Translations under genes and position numbers: made by a program
In this document: one piece after another, positions 22,049 to 32,159 of the stretch
How the letters are laid out: every line of letters begins with the position of its first letter
Position numbering within the stretch: the stretch's first letter is position 1
NCBI GenBank assembly: GCA_963969395.1
Contig: OZ017798.1
Coordinates: 2,108,001 to 2,172,000 of the forward strand
Direction: 5' to 3'
From: Pseudoscleropodium purum
Taxonomy: Eukaryota; Streptophyta; Bryopsida; Hypnales; Brachytheciaceae
Length of the DNA: 64,000 nt
Notes under the pieces: generated by a model
Seen by the model: the letters and a program-made list of their open reading frames with translations, nothing else
Told to the model about the DNA's origin: nothing
Databases searched by the model: none

Positions 22049-22168
22049 GTATGCAGATTAGCGTGAGTCGCGCTGAAGTGTTCCTCCTTGAGTTGATTAT
22101 GGTATATTGCAATCTCTCAATATCTGGATCGAGTGCATAATATAACTGATTTTCATGTTATTTTGTAG
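22049..22168 (+). other. Intron 1 (120 bp) carrying a 31-bp palindrome
   Basis: The donor is CAA|GTATGC and the acceptor TTTTGTAG|GCG. Removing it joins two frames without shift (phase 0), giving ..FQ-AFEKAMYV... The palindrome copy at 22052-22082 starts three bases inside the intron, right behind the donor. Confidence 0.75.
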
Positions 22169-23515
22169 GCGTTTGAGAAGGCCATGTACGTAAGATTTTC
22201 ACTGATCGAGATTGTGAAGAGCCTGAAAATTTCCAAGACTAAGGGGAGGGAGGAGAAGCTGAAGCTGACGAACGAGTTGCGGCTGATTATTGCACCTGAT
22301 GACGTCTATAAACTGTGGAGTGAAGTAATCTCTACAGCCGCGCATGGGGAACTAATTAACCCCGACACCGACAAGATGTTTAACGCACGGGCGGGCTGGA
22401 GCCCCGAGAATTGTTTGCTTAATCGGAAGTTCTTCAAGCACTTGGGCAATCTCAGCTATGAGGAACTATCCAAGCTTGCGAAACACCTTCTGAATCAAAC
22501 AAGTGGAAAGCGCAGGCATTCATATCCTAAGGTGACAGTGAAAGCAATCTCTACAGTGCAGGATGATTGTTACAGCACTAAGGAGTGGGTAGAGCGTCGT
22601 AAGCGGAAGAATCTCGTCATCAAGGAGCTTCACGCGATTGATCCCAGCCTTGGCCTTCTCAACTCAAAGAATGAGGTGATCAGCGAGAATTGGAAGGCGT
22701 TTAAGAAGGAGCGCCTCTTCTCTAGCGCAACAATGGACATCCTCCTCGAGAGACCTGGTGAAGCCTACTTTGGCAAAGCGAAGAGCACGCATGCGAAGCA
22801 TAAGACGTGCTCTGAGTTGTCCCAAGATGCATACGATTTTTTTAAATCATTTCTTGACCACAAAGCCAAATTCGAAAGGCCATCTGCAAAGGCATACTAT
22901 CGGGCATATGAGGTGGCCCGAAACCAATACAAGGACTGGCCGGTGAAGTCCTGGACTGCGGAGACAAGTAATCGTTTATCTCTCGGGGTTATAGACTTCC
23001 GATCGTTGCTAGGGGTGGAGAAGAAGGAGAGCTCTACGATGGAGAATCCTTTTTTCTTTGAAGTTTTGTCTTCACTTCAAAAGAGCAAGAAGCCAGCACT
23101 TGAAGAAGTCAAGTCGTGGCTCTTCATATGTGGAGATGAGAAAGAAGAGGCCCAAGTGACGATCTTCGTGGAGTCTAACAAGGATTTGAAGAAATACTTG
23201 GTTCACTACTCCTTGTACTGCACAGGGAGAAATGACAGGCTTGGGGATCTTGCGGCTGCAAAGACACCAAAGAAGGTGTTCCTTATATTCTTGCAGCACC
23301 CTGAGAACACCAATCAAGTCACTATTCCGTCGGAGTTCAACTGTCCCGAAACAACTCGCTATACGAAGGCCCGTGCTTACAGTGAGCTAGAGTATAGAAT
23401 TTATAACACGGAATTGCGTATGGAATTCTATCTCTGGCTGGTGAAGGTATTCGTAAGGGCGGGCACGGTAGTCTTCTCTGCCTTCACAGGGGGGAAGTTG
23501 ACTTGCGCTTCGGTG
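22169..23515 (+). CDS. Rightward element gene, exon 2: unrecognised domain
   Basis: It is in frame with exon 1 after intron 1 and adds about 449 residues. The protein is rich in Lys, Glu and aromatic residues. It contains a basic patch (WVERRKRKNLVIK) near 22580-22620 and several Trp-containing segments, but I recognise no family. It ends at a donor-like GCTTCGGTG|GTGAGC that keeps phase 0 with exon 3. Without splicing, the frame would stop at a TAG (23537-23539) that lies inside a palindrome copy. Confidence 0.6.
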
Positions 23516-23695
23516 GTGAGCACCGCGGCCTCAGTTTAGCGCGAGTCGCTCTGAATAGCAATTCCTGATTTCATTTATTCTGTGATATGTATTTTTATTT
23601 GCTGTATGTATGTGCTATGTCAGTTCAGCACAGGTCGCGCTGAAATGCATGTTGCAAGATATGACGGTCATAACTCCTTTGTTTGTCTTTGACAG
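23516..23695 (+). other. Intron 2 (180 bp) carrying two 31-bp palindromes
   Basis: The donor is GTG|GTGAGC and the acceptor TCTTTGACAG|ATG; the join is phase 0. Palindrome copies are at 23530-23560 and 23619-23649. The alternative is a separate gene starting at the ATG at 23696. Confidence 0.6.
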
Positions 23696-24766
23696 ATGAG
23701 TGGGGTGGACGTTTATATAACGGGTACATCGGAGTTGTCGCAGTGGTGGGAAGATATCTGTACTAAGGCAATGACGTTGGACATTGCGGACTTCTTGGAC
23801 AACAGCTACTCCACCCACTCTGCCGAAGTCCCTTCCTCCTTTAGGAGGAACTTGAGGTCCGCTCAGAATTCCCCATTGAGTCAGCAAAGGAATAGGCAGA
23901 CTCATGTCTTTGATGAAGTCTTGTATGATTCCGAGGAGGAGGAGGAGGAAGAAGAAGAAGAGTTTGAAGAGGACGGGATTGAGGGACTGGACGAGATGAC
24001 TACACCAACTAGTCGTCCGTCCACAGATATTCCGGGGTCGTCTGCAAGCTCTATGTTGCCTCCTCTCTCTCAAACGCCGTGGACTCCAATTGCATCGGGA
24101 CGGCCGGACAAGAAGAGAAAGCGGGATACGATCACCAGTATTGCTAAGCAACTGGTGGAGATCCAGCAGCAGAATGCCATCTCCCTAGCCAACATGCAGA
24201 GACAAACCGAGTTAGTGCAGCAACAGACTGAGCTGGCTCTGGCGCAGATGAGGGCGGACAATGCAAAGGAAAGGCTAGCAAACATAGAAATCCACAAGAG
24301 TACTCAGGCGTGGATGCGAAAGGAGTCGAAGGCAAACAGGGAGCTCTCCCATCAGAACAGGGACATGCTCCAAATACTGATCAAGAAGATCGGTATCGAG
24401 CCCGTTGCGACGCTGCTGCTTGCCTCTGGAGAGCCAATTTTGCAGTTGCAGGGACAGCCATTTGGTTCCAATATTAGCAATGCCTCCAATCCTTCCAATC
24501 CGCTCAAGAATGCTGCGCCTCTTCCTGCGGAAGCGCCCACGCCGACACCCCCTCCCCCGTGCAAGGGTGATGTAGCCTACCCGTCTTCTTCAACGAATCC
24601 TGAGGCAGCCGGAGCAGAGGAGAAGCACCTCGAATCCAGAGCAGAAGTGCATGGGGAGACGTCATTGATAGGCCTTGGGCAAAACCTGCCCATGGATACT
24701 TCCGAGGTGGCGCCTGGAAGTGATGCCCTGCCCACCAAAGATCCACCAGCAGGTTCTCCCCAATGA
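23696..24766 (+). CDS. Rightward element gene, exon 3: acidic, coiled-coil, Pro-rich tail
   Basis: The 356-codon frame begins directly at an acceptor and ends at TGA 24764-24766. It contains a long Glu run (about 23933-23970), a nuclear-localisation-like RPDKKRKRD (about 24101-24127), then a Gln/Leu-rich coiled coil (about 24150-24390: repeated QQQTELA-type heptads) and a Pro/Ala-rich low-complexity end. Such tails are common in plant transposon proteins with DNA- or protein-binding roles. If joined to exons 1 and 2 the product would be roughly 1,290 residues. It could instead be a separate gene. Confidence 0.6.
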   Translation: MSGVDVYITGTSELSQWWEDICTKAMTLDIADFLDNSYSTHSAEVPSSFRRNLRSAQNSPLSQQRNRQTHVFDEVLYDSEEEEEEEEEEFEEDGIEGLDEMTTPTSRPSTDIPGSSASSMLPPLSQTPWTPIASGRPDKKRKRDTITSIAKQLVEIQQQNAISLANMQRQTELVQQQTELALAQMRADNAKERLANIEIHKSTQAWMRKESKANRELSHQNRDMLQILIKKIGIEPVATLLLASGEPILQLQGQPFGSNISNASNPSNPLKNAAPLPAEAPTPTPPPPCKGDVAYPSSSTNPEAAGAEEKHLESRAEVHGETSLIGLGQNLPMDTSEVAPGSDALPTKDPPAGSPQ

Positions 24767-24987
24767 AAACTTAGTGTTTTATGTTGTAGTTTTAGCGCGG
24801 ATCACACTAATCTGTATCGTAGAAGAGTACCTATAGTTTTCATTTCAGATACAGTGCTCATTTTTGATGTACTTCTAGTCTGAATAGCGTCAACCAAAGT
24901 GGACGCATTTTCCAAATTGTAAATCTGTTGTTTGCGATAGTGTAATATATCACTTACATGTATTCTTGCCTCCACTTGAAATCACAG
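24767..24987 (+). other. Intergenic region or intron with palindrome copy 17
   Basis: It contains the copy at 24786-24816 (half TAGCGCGG/TCACACTA, diverged). It ends in an acceptor-like sequence GAAATCACAG|GCC, suggesting that a spliced exon begins at 24988. Confidence 0.5.
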
Positions 24988-25196
24988 GCCTTCCAAATCT
25001 TAGAGAATCGCTTCTAAAGTCTGAGTATCCTGTCGATTACTATCAGTTGCCAGCGGAATCATCCCTCCCGATTGAAGACGCTGAACCTTTGAATCATCCC
25101 TTGTCTTTGGAAATCGGTGATGACATTGCATTGTGGGATCATTCGCTAACGCGTCGTGAAAGACATGAGAAGCCTTCACATTCTCAAGTACCAAAA
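24988..25196 (+). CDS. Probable exon preceding the FCP1-like domain
   Basis: An open stretch of about 70 codons lies between an acceptor (CACAG|GC) and a donor (CAAAA|GTATGA at 25196/25197). Removal of 25197-25354 joins it in frame to the next exon (TATCAG|AAATCC). It is rich in Pro and acidic residues, with no known domain. The first coding exon of this gene is not identified. Confidence 0.5.
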
Positions 25197-25354
25197 GTAT
25201 GACGGTTCTCTCATCTTCTCATAACTTCATTAGACACAGTCAGTCATGGTTTTGCCGGTCCTGTGGCATACTTTCCTGGTTGATTTTACGTGGTTTCCCA
25301 TCTCGGCTAGTTTCACAATCGTAACTGGCCTCAAACTCCTAAGTTTCTTATCAG

Positions 25355-26155
25355 AAATCCGATCCTACACTAGCTCGTGAGGAGGAATCCAAGGGAGTGC
25401 GCCGTTCATTGAGGTCGGGGGTGGCAGACAAGTGGATTAACGTCGTCCTAGACCTCAATGGCATTCTATGCCTCTACGAGGATTGGAAGTCAAAGGGGTC
25501 AAGGTTGCAATTTAACCAGAACTCAGAGCCTCACTCTGCCATAGTGGCTGCAGTAGTTGGGCCCAAAGCCGTCTACGTCCGTCCAGATTGCGCTCACTTC
25601 TTGAAGGAGTTAGAGAAAATAGCAATCATCTCCATGTGGAGCTCCATGAAAAAGTCTACCACGGAGGAAATCTGTACATACCTTTTCCGAGAAGGAAGCC
25701 TCCCCTTCCTAGTTCTTGGGCAGGACTCATGTAAGACGGTCAAGTGCAAGGATAAGTTCGGAAGGATGACCACTTATAAGGAACCTGGATCCAATAAGAA
25801 CTTGTTCCTCAAAAATGTTGAATTCCTCACTGTTGGCTTCTAGGGATCCTTCTCGCTAGATAATACAATCATAGTCGACGACAGTCCTCGCAAGCATGTC
25901 ATGAATAGCCCAGAGAATGTCATATTAGTGGATCCTTGGAGTAATCGAGAGAATGGTGACAGGGACACGTTTCTTCTAGGGGTCCTACTTCCCTAGTTCC
26001 AACAATTGCACGGCAGCCGGGACGTGGGGCTCAAGTCCTTCCGCCAAAATGTAAAATGGAAGATTGGAAAAAGAATGTTGTGCGAGGAGAGGGGTCGTCG
26101 AGAGTACGACAAACTGATGGCACTGGTCCGAGGGTCACCTAGTGTTCATAATTAG
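25355..26155 (+). pseudogene. FCP1/SCP-type HAD phosphatase-like protein with in-frame TAGs
   Basis: The frame has the FCP1-homology pattern. Motif I is VVLDLNGILC near 25445-25474; DLN stands where catalytic HADs have DxD, so the second Asp is Asn. A motif II-like segment IISMWSSM follows, and motif III VDDSPRK lies near 25874-25894. Catalytic FCP1/SCP enzymes dephosphorylate the RNA polymerase II C-terminal domain; plants also have DLNG-type relatives of unclear activity. TAG codons at 25841-25843 and 25994-25996 interrupt an otherwise continuous frame, and TAG 26153-26155 may be the true stop. The domain continues across the first TAG, since motif III follows it, so these look like secondary nonsense changes. 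Confidence 0.65.
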
Positions 26156-26169
26156 TGTTGCTTCCCGAG

Positions 26170-26418
26170 GTATGCAGCTCATTTTTATTTCGGCGATTAT
26201 ACTGCATGTGCAGTAGTTATCAGGTCATATGTATGCGGCAGTTGCACTTCAGCGCGGGTCACACTAATGTGTAGCATGTTATAATCTTCGTTTCAGTAGT
26301 CCGGAGTCCCTTTGTTCATGTGTTACTAGAAACGGCATGCTCTTAGGTGTCTGTAGTGATTTTGGGTGATGCAACTGTGGAGTGTTTCTCATGCTAATTT
26401 GGTTTCCATTTCTGTTAG
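26170..26418 (+). other. Probable intron (249 bp) with palindrome copy 18
   Basis: Donor CCGAG|GTATGCAG and acceptor TTTCTGTTAG|ATGCAG. The donor sequence GTATGCAG is identical to that of intron 1. The palindrome copy is at 26243-26273. Confidence 0.5.
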
Positions 26419-27060
26419 ATGCAGAATATCCTGAGCGAAACTAGGCTCAATGCGGACATGCCTTATCAAGCGTTGGAGGACTCCATCCTTGACTATGGAC
26501 AGTACGTTATTCTTAGTACGGGAAATTTCCTTTGCTCGGCGCCTACGCTGAATTTGTCCATGGACTTTTCTGTCAAGAACATTGAAGACGGAGTGGTAAA
26601 TAGTCCTCCCAACAAGAAGGTGCGCCTGCCCGTGTCGTGCTCGCCGTCTCCATTGCGTTCTAGGGAGGTTCGGGAGAAGTCAATGTCGCCAACTGTTTTG
26701 GAGAAAGGGACGCAAAGGAAGCTGTATGAAGATGCTAATTATTTGGTATCCACACCAGAAGTAAAGAAATCTGTGCCTGTTGGACAACATCCAAGAAATG
26801 ATGCTCTCCCTGTTGTTGTGCTCGCACTCCCACGTTGCCGTGCTCAAACTCAGGCAGGAAGACTAAAGAGGAAAGTCCTTAAGCCATCGGGTAGTCATTC
26901 GTCGACTCGTACTTGGGACACGTGGGAGGAGAGGTCGTTAAGAGCACAGAGCTGGGAATTCATTTGACAGTGTGGGACAATCAATAAGGGAGGGTATAGT
27001 CGCGGACCGGAAATTCTGAAGGCTTTGGAGAAGATGAAGAATTCATCTCGTAGTTGTTAA
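26419..27060 (+). pseudogene. Unrecognised ORF at the right end of the element, with an in-frame TGA
   Basis: An open frame of 182 codons starts at ATG 26419, right after a splice acceptor, and meets TGA at 26965-26967. The same frame then runs 30 more codons to TAA at 27058-27060. The product is rich in Ser, Pro and basic residues (PPNKKVRLP, then GRLKRKVLK), suggesting a nuclear DNA-binding or linker region. It could be a further exon of the FCP1-like gene rather than a separate gene. No family recognised. Confidence 0.45.
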
Positions 27061-27320
27061 GTCTTGATTCTAGATGTAAAAAAACATTTTGGATGGATTC
27101 ATCCTAGAGTTACATTTGTAAGTATTGAAGTAATTCTATTAATAGTAATACGTGCCTCATAAATGCATGGTATTTCTGAAATCTTTATGTGCGCACTTGT
27201 TTTGAATGTCATGGCATTGGATTCCTAGGTGATTGAAGGCCTAGAGGCCTCTTTGTTTGTCACTTGTGCGCGTCAAAAGTTGCAAAGTTCTGGAATAAAG
27301 ACTCTCATTTCCTTGGAAAA
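27061..27320. other. Right subterminal region of the 18.6-kb element, non-coding
   Basis: No gene or palindrome copy seen. A polyadenylation-like tract with AATAGTAATA lies near 27139. Confidence 0.4.
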
Positions 27321-27345
27321 CTCCCAAAATAGTGAATATAATGTT
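27321..27345 (-). repeat. Right terminal inverted repeat of the 18.6-kb element
   Basis: Read on the minus strand it starts AACATTATATTCACTATTTT. It abuts CAAT and then the resumed peroxidase upstream region. Confidence 0.65.
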
Positions 27346-28209
27346 CAATGAAGAAACTCTCTTCTCTCAACTTGTGTCCAAAAAAATGAAAAAAATGAAA
27401 ACAAAACAAAAAACTCTCTTCCGTCAATATGTGTCAAAAAATCACTAAAACTACAAGAACTCTCTGGCCTCAAAAGTCCCTCTGGCGTCACAACACACAC
27501 CCCTCTTCAGGTCCTCACCACCAGTTCTACGCTATGTCAACGCGTACCAACGAAACTTTATAAACTTTTATTAATAATATCCAAAGGCACACTCATGAGT
27601 CATGAAACCTCCTAGCGCAACCCTTTCAACGCTATTTACCGGAATGACCGGATTTCCACTAAAAAAATTCAATTCCATTGAACAGTGGAAGGGGAGGGAG
27701 TTGAAATCCCCAAGAAATTCACACTCGAGAGAAAATTGGGAGTGGATCGACGGTGCAGATCGACTGGTGCAACCGGATAAAACTTGACAATTGGGTGGTA
27801 TACATTTAGTTCTAGACCAATTAAGAACAACTGTCACCCTCGAATGGTAGATCAAGGAGAGGACAGTCCAAAGTTTGTTACGCTCCGTCACGTCCAGGAC
27901 TCGGAGAGCCTGCTGACTGAGCTGCACGTGTGGAAAGAGTAGGACTGATTGACTGTAGGTGGGACTGAGCCATGCAAGTATAAAGCTGTGATGAATACTC
28001 CAGCTTTCTCATCAATCAATCTCTCCGTCTCTCAGCACTCTCAGCAGCTTCCAGCTTTCAGAATTTCAGCTCAATTCGAGGTACACCAGATTGGAGGATT
28101 CCCTGAATTCGATTGAGACTCAGATCAGCTCTCGTGTATAGACCACCACTTCAACGTCTTTCAAGTTCAGCTAGTGCACTCTCCAACTTCGGCATCGACG
28201 GTTGGAACG
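27346..28209 (+). promoter_or_regulatory. Promoter and leader of peroxidase unit 2
   Basis: It aligns with 40660-41458 ahead of unit 3 and 170-915 ahead of unit 1. The conserved TATA box TATAAAG is at 27979-27985, about 225 bp before the ATG. The transposon inserted roughly 630 bp upstream of the TATA box, so the proximal promoter is intact and only distal elements were displaced. Confidence 0.75.
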
Positions 28210-29199
28210 ATGGGTGCAACGAGGTCTGCAATCGCGAGCTGCGTGGCCATGGTGGCCATTCTCAGCGTGATCACCGCACCCGTGGCTGCTAGTCGAAGCC
28301 TCTCCAGGTCCAGCGACGGTGGGTGCAAAGAAGGCTTCTACCAGCACTCCTGCCCAAACGTGGAAAACATCATCTACGAGTCCATGCTCAAGTCGTTCCA
28401 GAACGACCCCACTGTCGCGCCAGGCGTCCTCCGCCTCGCATACCACGATTGCTTCGTCCGCGGCTGCGACGCGTCCTTGCTCCTCGACGGATCCAGCTCT
28501 GAGAGAACCAACACCATCAATACCGGCCTCCACGGCTTCGACGCCATCGACGCCGCCAAGGCCGCCGTGGAGAAGGCGTGCCCGGGGACCGTTTCGTGCT
28601 CCGACGTGCTGCAGTTCGCAGTCCGCGACACCGTAAAGTTGACGGGAGGACAAGGCTGGACGGTTCCCGCCGGGCGTCGCGACGGCACCGTTTCCAGGTC
28701 TTCCGAGGTGGCGGCCAACCTCATGACCCCCAACAACACGGTTCCCGTGCTGTTGAAGGCTTTCCAGAAGAAGGGTCTGAGCGCCGCGCAGATGGTGGCT
28801 TTGGCTGGTGCGCACACCATCGGCGTGGCGCCTTGCTTGACCTTCGATGACCGCCTCCACGGGGAGAAAGTGGATCCCACTCTGCCATCGTCGTTCGCGA
28901 AGTCGTTGTTGAAGAAGTGCCCTGTTGCTGGTATTACGAACGTGAACGTGAACCTGGATTTGGTTTCTCCGAAGAAGTTCGACACGCAGTACTTCAAGAA
29001 CATCGTGAACAAACTGGGGTTGCTGACATCTGATCAGAGCATGTGGGTGGACTCGCGTACGAAAGGATCGGTGCGCGCCAACACCGACAGGGCGACGTTC
29101 AACTCGAACTTTGCGAAGGCCATGGTGGCGATGAGCCAGATCGACGTGCTTACGGGCAGCTCTGGCGAGATTCGTCGGGTGTGCAGTTCCGTGAACTAA
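28210..29199 (+). CDS. Class III peroxidase, unit 2 (intronless, secreted)
   Basis: The 329-residue protein has the same architecture as unit 1: signal peptide, distal Arg75 and His79 in RLAYHDCFV, proximal heme ligand His202, eight structural cysteines. The frame is open further upstream, but the ATG at 28210 is chosen because units 1 and 3 begin at the same aligned Met and the signal peptide follows at once. Differences from unit 1 are Ala3, Arg99 and Gln148. All essential residues are present, so it is probably functional despite the large insertion further upstream. Confidence 0.96.
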   Translation: MGATRSAIASCVAMVAILSVITAPVAASRSLSRSSDGGCKEGFYQHSCPNVENIIYESMLKSFQNDPTVAPGVLRLAYHDCFVRGCDASLLLDGSSSERTNTINTGLHGFDAIDAAKAAVEKACPGTVSCSDVLQFAVRDTVKLTGGQGWTVPAGRRDGTVSRSSEVAANLMTPNNTVPVLLKAFQKKGLSAAQMVALAGAHTIGVAPCLTFDDRLHGEKVDPTLPSSFAKSLLKKCPVAGITNVNVNLDLVSPKKFDTQYFKNIVNKLGLLTSDQSMWVDSRTKGSVRANTDRATFNSNFAKAMVAMSQIDVLTGSSGEIRRVCSSVN

Positions 29200-30990
29200 G
29201 TTAGTCAGGGTAATAGTTGAATTGGTGCTCAGGAGCCAGCTGCATGGCGGGCCGCACTTGTACAATATTCATTATTTTTAGATCATGAGTTAAAAATTAG
29301 AATCCATTTATTCATTCCACATCAGGATTGGTTGGAGACCCGAAGGGTGTTTTGCAATCGGTGCTTGCATTCGTGGTTAGTTAGTTTGATTCATGCATGC
29401 CCCATGTTCAATTTAGGGGTGACGAGATTCATGAATTTTATTATAATTCTTTGGCTTCCGGTGATGTCTGCGGTGGTACGACATTTCCAGGCTGGCACTT
29501 CGGTCAAGTGATCGCTCACACGCTCGTGTACAACTGGCATTTTTATGACTGACGGTCGCGTTGAAACTCAGATCCATGCTTCCCTCCTTCTTTATTTTAG
29601 AGATAGCTTGGTGAACTTGAATTTCGTCATTTTTGCGTCCAGAAATTTTTAATTGAGTCTTTCTATGGGCAGAAATTCTTGACACTAGTCCTTTTTCTAG
29701 ACAGGCGGTTCGGAAACCCAGATATGTAGCAATCCTAGTTTTTCTTAGCGTTTTGCACTTGCACGTCACCATTTCGGCGCTGTGAATTACGCCAATTCAA
29801 CGAAATTGACGATGCTACAAGATTTCTGTCAAGCTAAAACACACATCGTGATCAATTGGAAGATTTCAGCGCATTCACCTTTTGAACCATATGCAATCGG
29901 ATTCTGAGTCAATTCTCTTTACAAGCATTGATGGCAATTACCCATTGAGTGGCCCGAAGTTAAATGAGATGCACAAGTGGTGTTTCTTTAATAAATAAAA
30001 AAAGAGCAGGTTTAGATTAATATTTGGTACAGTCGCACAGAAGTCGTTGCCATTCTAACAGAAGGTAGCCGATCGATTTATTTTAAATTCCCATCAAAGT
30101 TTCTCACTTGACGGGTTGGTGTCTGAGCTTATCAAAACAGAACGCCCTCAACAGAAGGGAACGCAACAATTGGTCATCCGCGTACTGTCTGCTGTTAGGC
30201 AGAAAGACAAGGAAATCAATGAAAGTTTGCCTCTGACATAGATTACAGTCAAAACTGAAAATTGCTGGTCAGGTTCTCATTCTATCTGGTTTTGAAACGA
30301 ATTGAAGCGTCCTAACGAAAACTTTCTAGTACATTCTATCGAAAATGCCCAAACATATGAACCCATGATATGACTTGCGTCTGCAGAATGCTTATGAAAT
30401 TAACTCAGGCTCAATCACAGTACACAGATAGTTGAGTCATTCCACAGAGAGACTTCAAACATGCTCTTCGCGTATTCACACAAGAGAAATCACGCATATG
30501 AAATTGTGACATATATCCTCCAGAAGGTCTAACTTCAGTGCACAAACTATGGTGTTTGTAGATTTTGGGTTCAGCCTGCGCCAAAGTAATGGAATATCGC
30601 CATTTTCACGAAATTGACGTTCCTGGTAGTTGGACTGCCGTTGTTTCATAAGTAACGGTAATGGTTAAGAATCTTACCGGGAACACTTCGTAGTTGTGGT
30701 CCTAATTTTTTTAATTTCTTGTTCAAATTCTGGAGCCCTACTACAACGAATCATATGAAACTCTGGCTTCCGTACTCTTCAGCGTCACCCCTATTTGCGG
30801 CGGCGTGACAAATTTGGTAGCCGTGACTTAATTACACCCAAATTCATGAGCCAAAGTACCAGCCTACCTAAACGACTTTCGAAAAAATTGTTTACAGTGG
30901 AATACCTAAAACTCATTGGTCTCTTTAAATACAAAATGCATACTTGTGCAATTACCAGAGCTCTCTGACTGTACAAAGAGACACTACTTG
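29200..30990 (+). other. Conserved 3' flank of peroxidase unit 2
   Basis: It shares blocks with units 1 and 3, including GGTGATGTCTGCGGT near 29460 and GTTCCTGGTAGTTGGACTGC near 30621. The part at about 30480-30620 aligns with 43330-43460 of unit 3 and is missing from unit 1. No further gene is recognised in about 29500-30480. Confidence 0.6.
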
Positions 30991-32159
30991 ATATAAGACG
31001 TGTTTGTAACGTTTATAAGCAACGCTGTGGACGGGTTGGGAGCAACGATTTCTGAAGCCGGAAGAAATTTCTGCACACCGACAATCACTAGGAGCAATGT
31101 TTTCCTGACTGGAATCGTTTTTCTGACTTCCATTCCTGACTTCCGTGTTCTCGATCTATTTTTGGTGTGGTCTTGTATTTTTGGACATGGTGGTAGGTTC
31201 GACGACTTTGCTTACTCTAAAGAATGTAAGTTTCTGTCGTCGAACTTCAATTTCTACATTGGGAAATCATTAAAGTGAATTGCCCATTCCTTCAAAATTC
31301 ACACCAAGGACGTGCACAGGCAGCTTCAGTGAGGTACGTACAGTAAGAGAACTCCTCAGACCATTACAAAACACACGGCTTACTTTACTTTACACCGCAT
31401 CGAAAGATTCGTTTCTTCTTTAGCGTGTGGTGTGAACACTGGATGCTTCAAGCTGTTCCACACGCAAGACGCTAAATCCTGCCTACGAAATGGACCCAGC
31501 AGGGTAATTTTGGGGTTCTAGAGGGTAAAATTTTTTTAAAGAAAAACTATTTTGAGCCTTGCCTAGGATAAGTTCTGGATAATATGGGATACATGATTGC
31601 AAAATTTGCAAAATAAATTGATATGAAAAAAAAAAAAAAAAAATTCTGTGTTTTCCTTCGGGGTAAGTCCAGCAAACTAGACCCATTTTGTAGTCAGGAT
31701 TTAACGATGGTGTTTCACACAATCCAACTATCTTAGGTATAGTGAGAAGATATAAAGCTACAACATGGGTATTTTTGCCATTCAATTTTCTTTGGATAAT
31801 AGAGTAAATTGTAAAGTGCTTGTAATAAGGGACTAGGAGTTGGAGTTTGAGAAAAATACATGACAAAATAGCAAAACTCCTTGGAGCGCCTAAATAGGGG
31901 TCTAATGGAGTTTGGTGTTGTATTTCTTTTGTACTCTTTTTAGTTAAACCTTCCTTTGACACCATTGTTATAGACTTACAATTAGTAGACGACCTTCATG
32001 ATTAACTCTAATGTAGAAAAAGTTTGACATTTTTCATCTCTTATAATTAATATTTAATTCTTACAAGATACCAAGTTTGAGTTTTGAAAAAGTAGAACTC
32101 CATCTTTGGTAAATTGTTTCATTTCATATTTATGATTTCTTATGTTTCCCATGATAATT
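30991..32159. other. Intergenic DNA, no recognised gene
   Basis: Short ORFs at 31000-31278 (+) and 31483-31965 (-) have no recognisable domain and unremarkable composition. A 17-base A run lies near 31626-31642. Confidence 0.5.

Larger units (their letters stand above)
8739..27345. mobile_element. Candidate 18.6-kb TIR DNA transposon with cargo genes
   Basis: Alignment of peroxidase unit 2 with units 1 and 3 breaks exactly here: ..ACAACAAT precedes 8739 and CAATGAAGAAACTC begins at 27346, and joining them restores the paralogous order. The insert ends are imperfect inverted repeats: AACATCATATTCA from 8739 against AACATTATATTCA read inward from 27345, with 20 of the first 25 positions matching. 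The 4-bp CAAT flanks both sides as a probable target duplication. Inside lie a leftward transposase-like gene, a rightward gene block and all 18 copies of the 31-bp palindrome. A GC-rich MITE and a 297-bp TIR element are nested in it. The superfamily is not assigned. The ends could also be a coincidental repeat pair at the junction, but the empty-site logic is independent of them. Confidence 0.75.

Noticed and set aside
9984..26967. Stop-codon reassignment in the element genes
   Set aside because: Peroxidase genes in the same window use normal stops and the stops look like single transitions; decay is simpler.
28171..29265. Long antisense ORFs across the peroxidase genes (up to 364 codons)
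   Set aside because: They mirror the GC-rich peroxidase coding sequence and recur antisense to every copy; no domain, and explained by codon bias.
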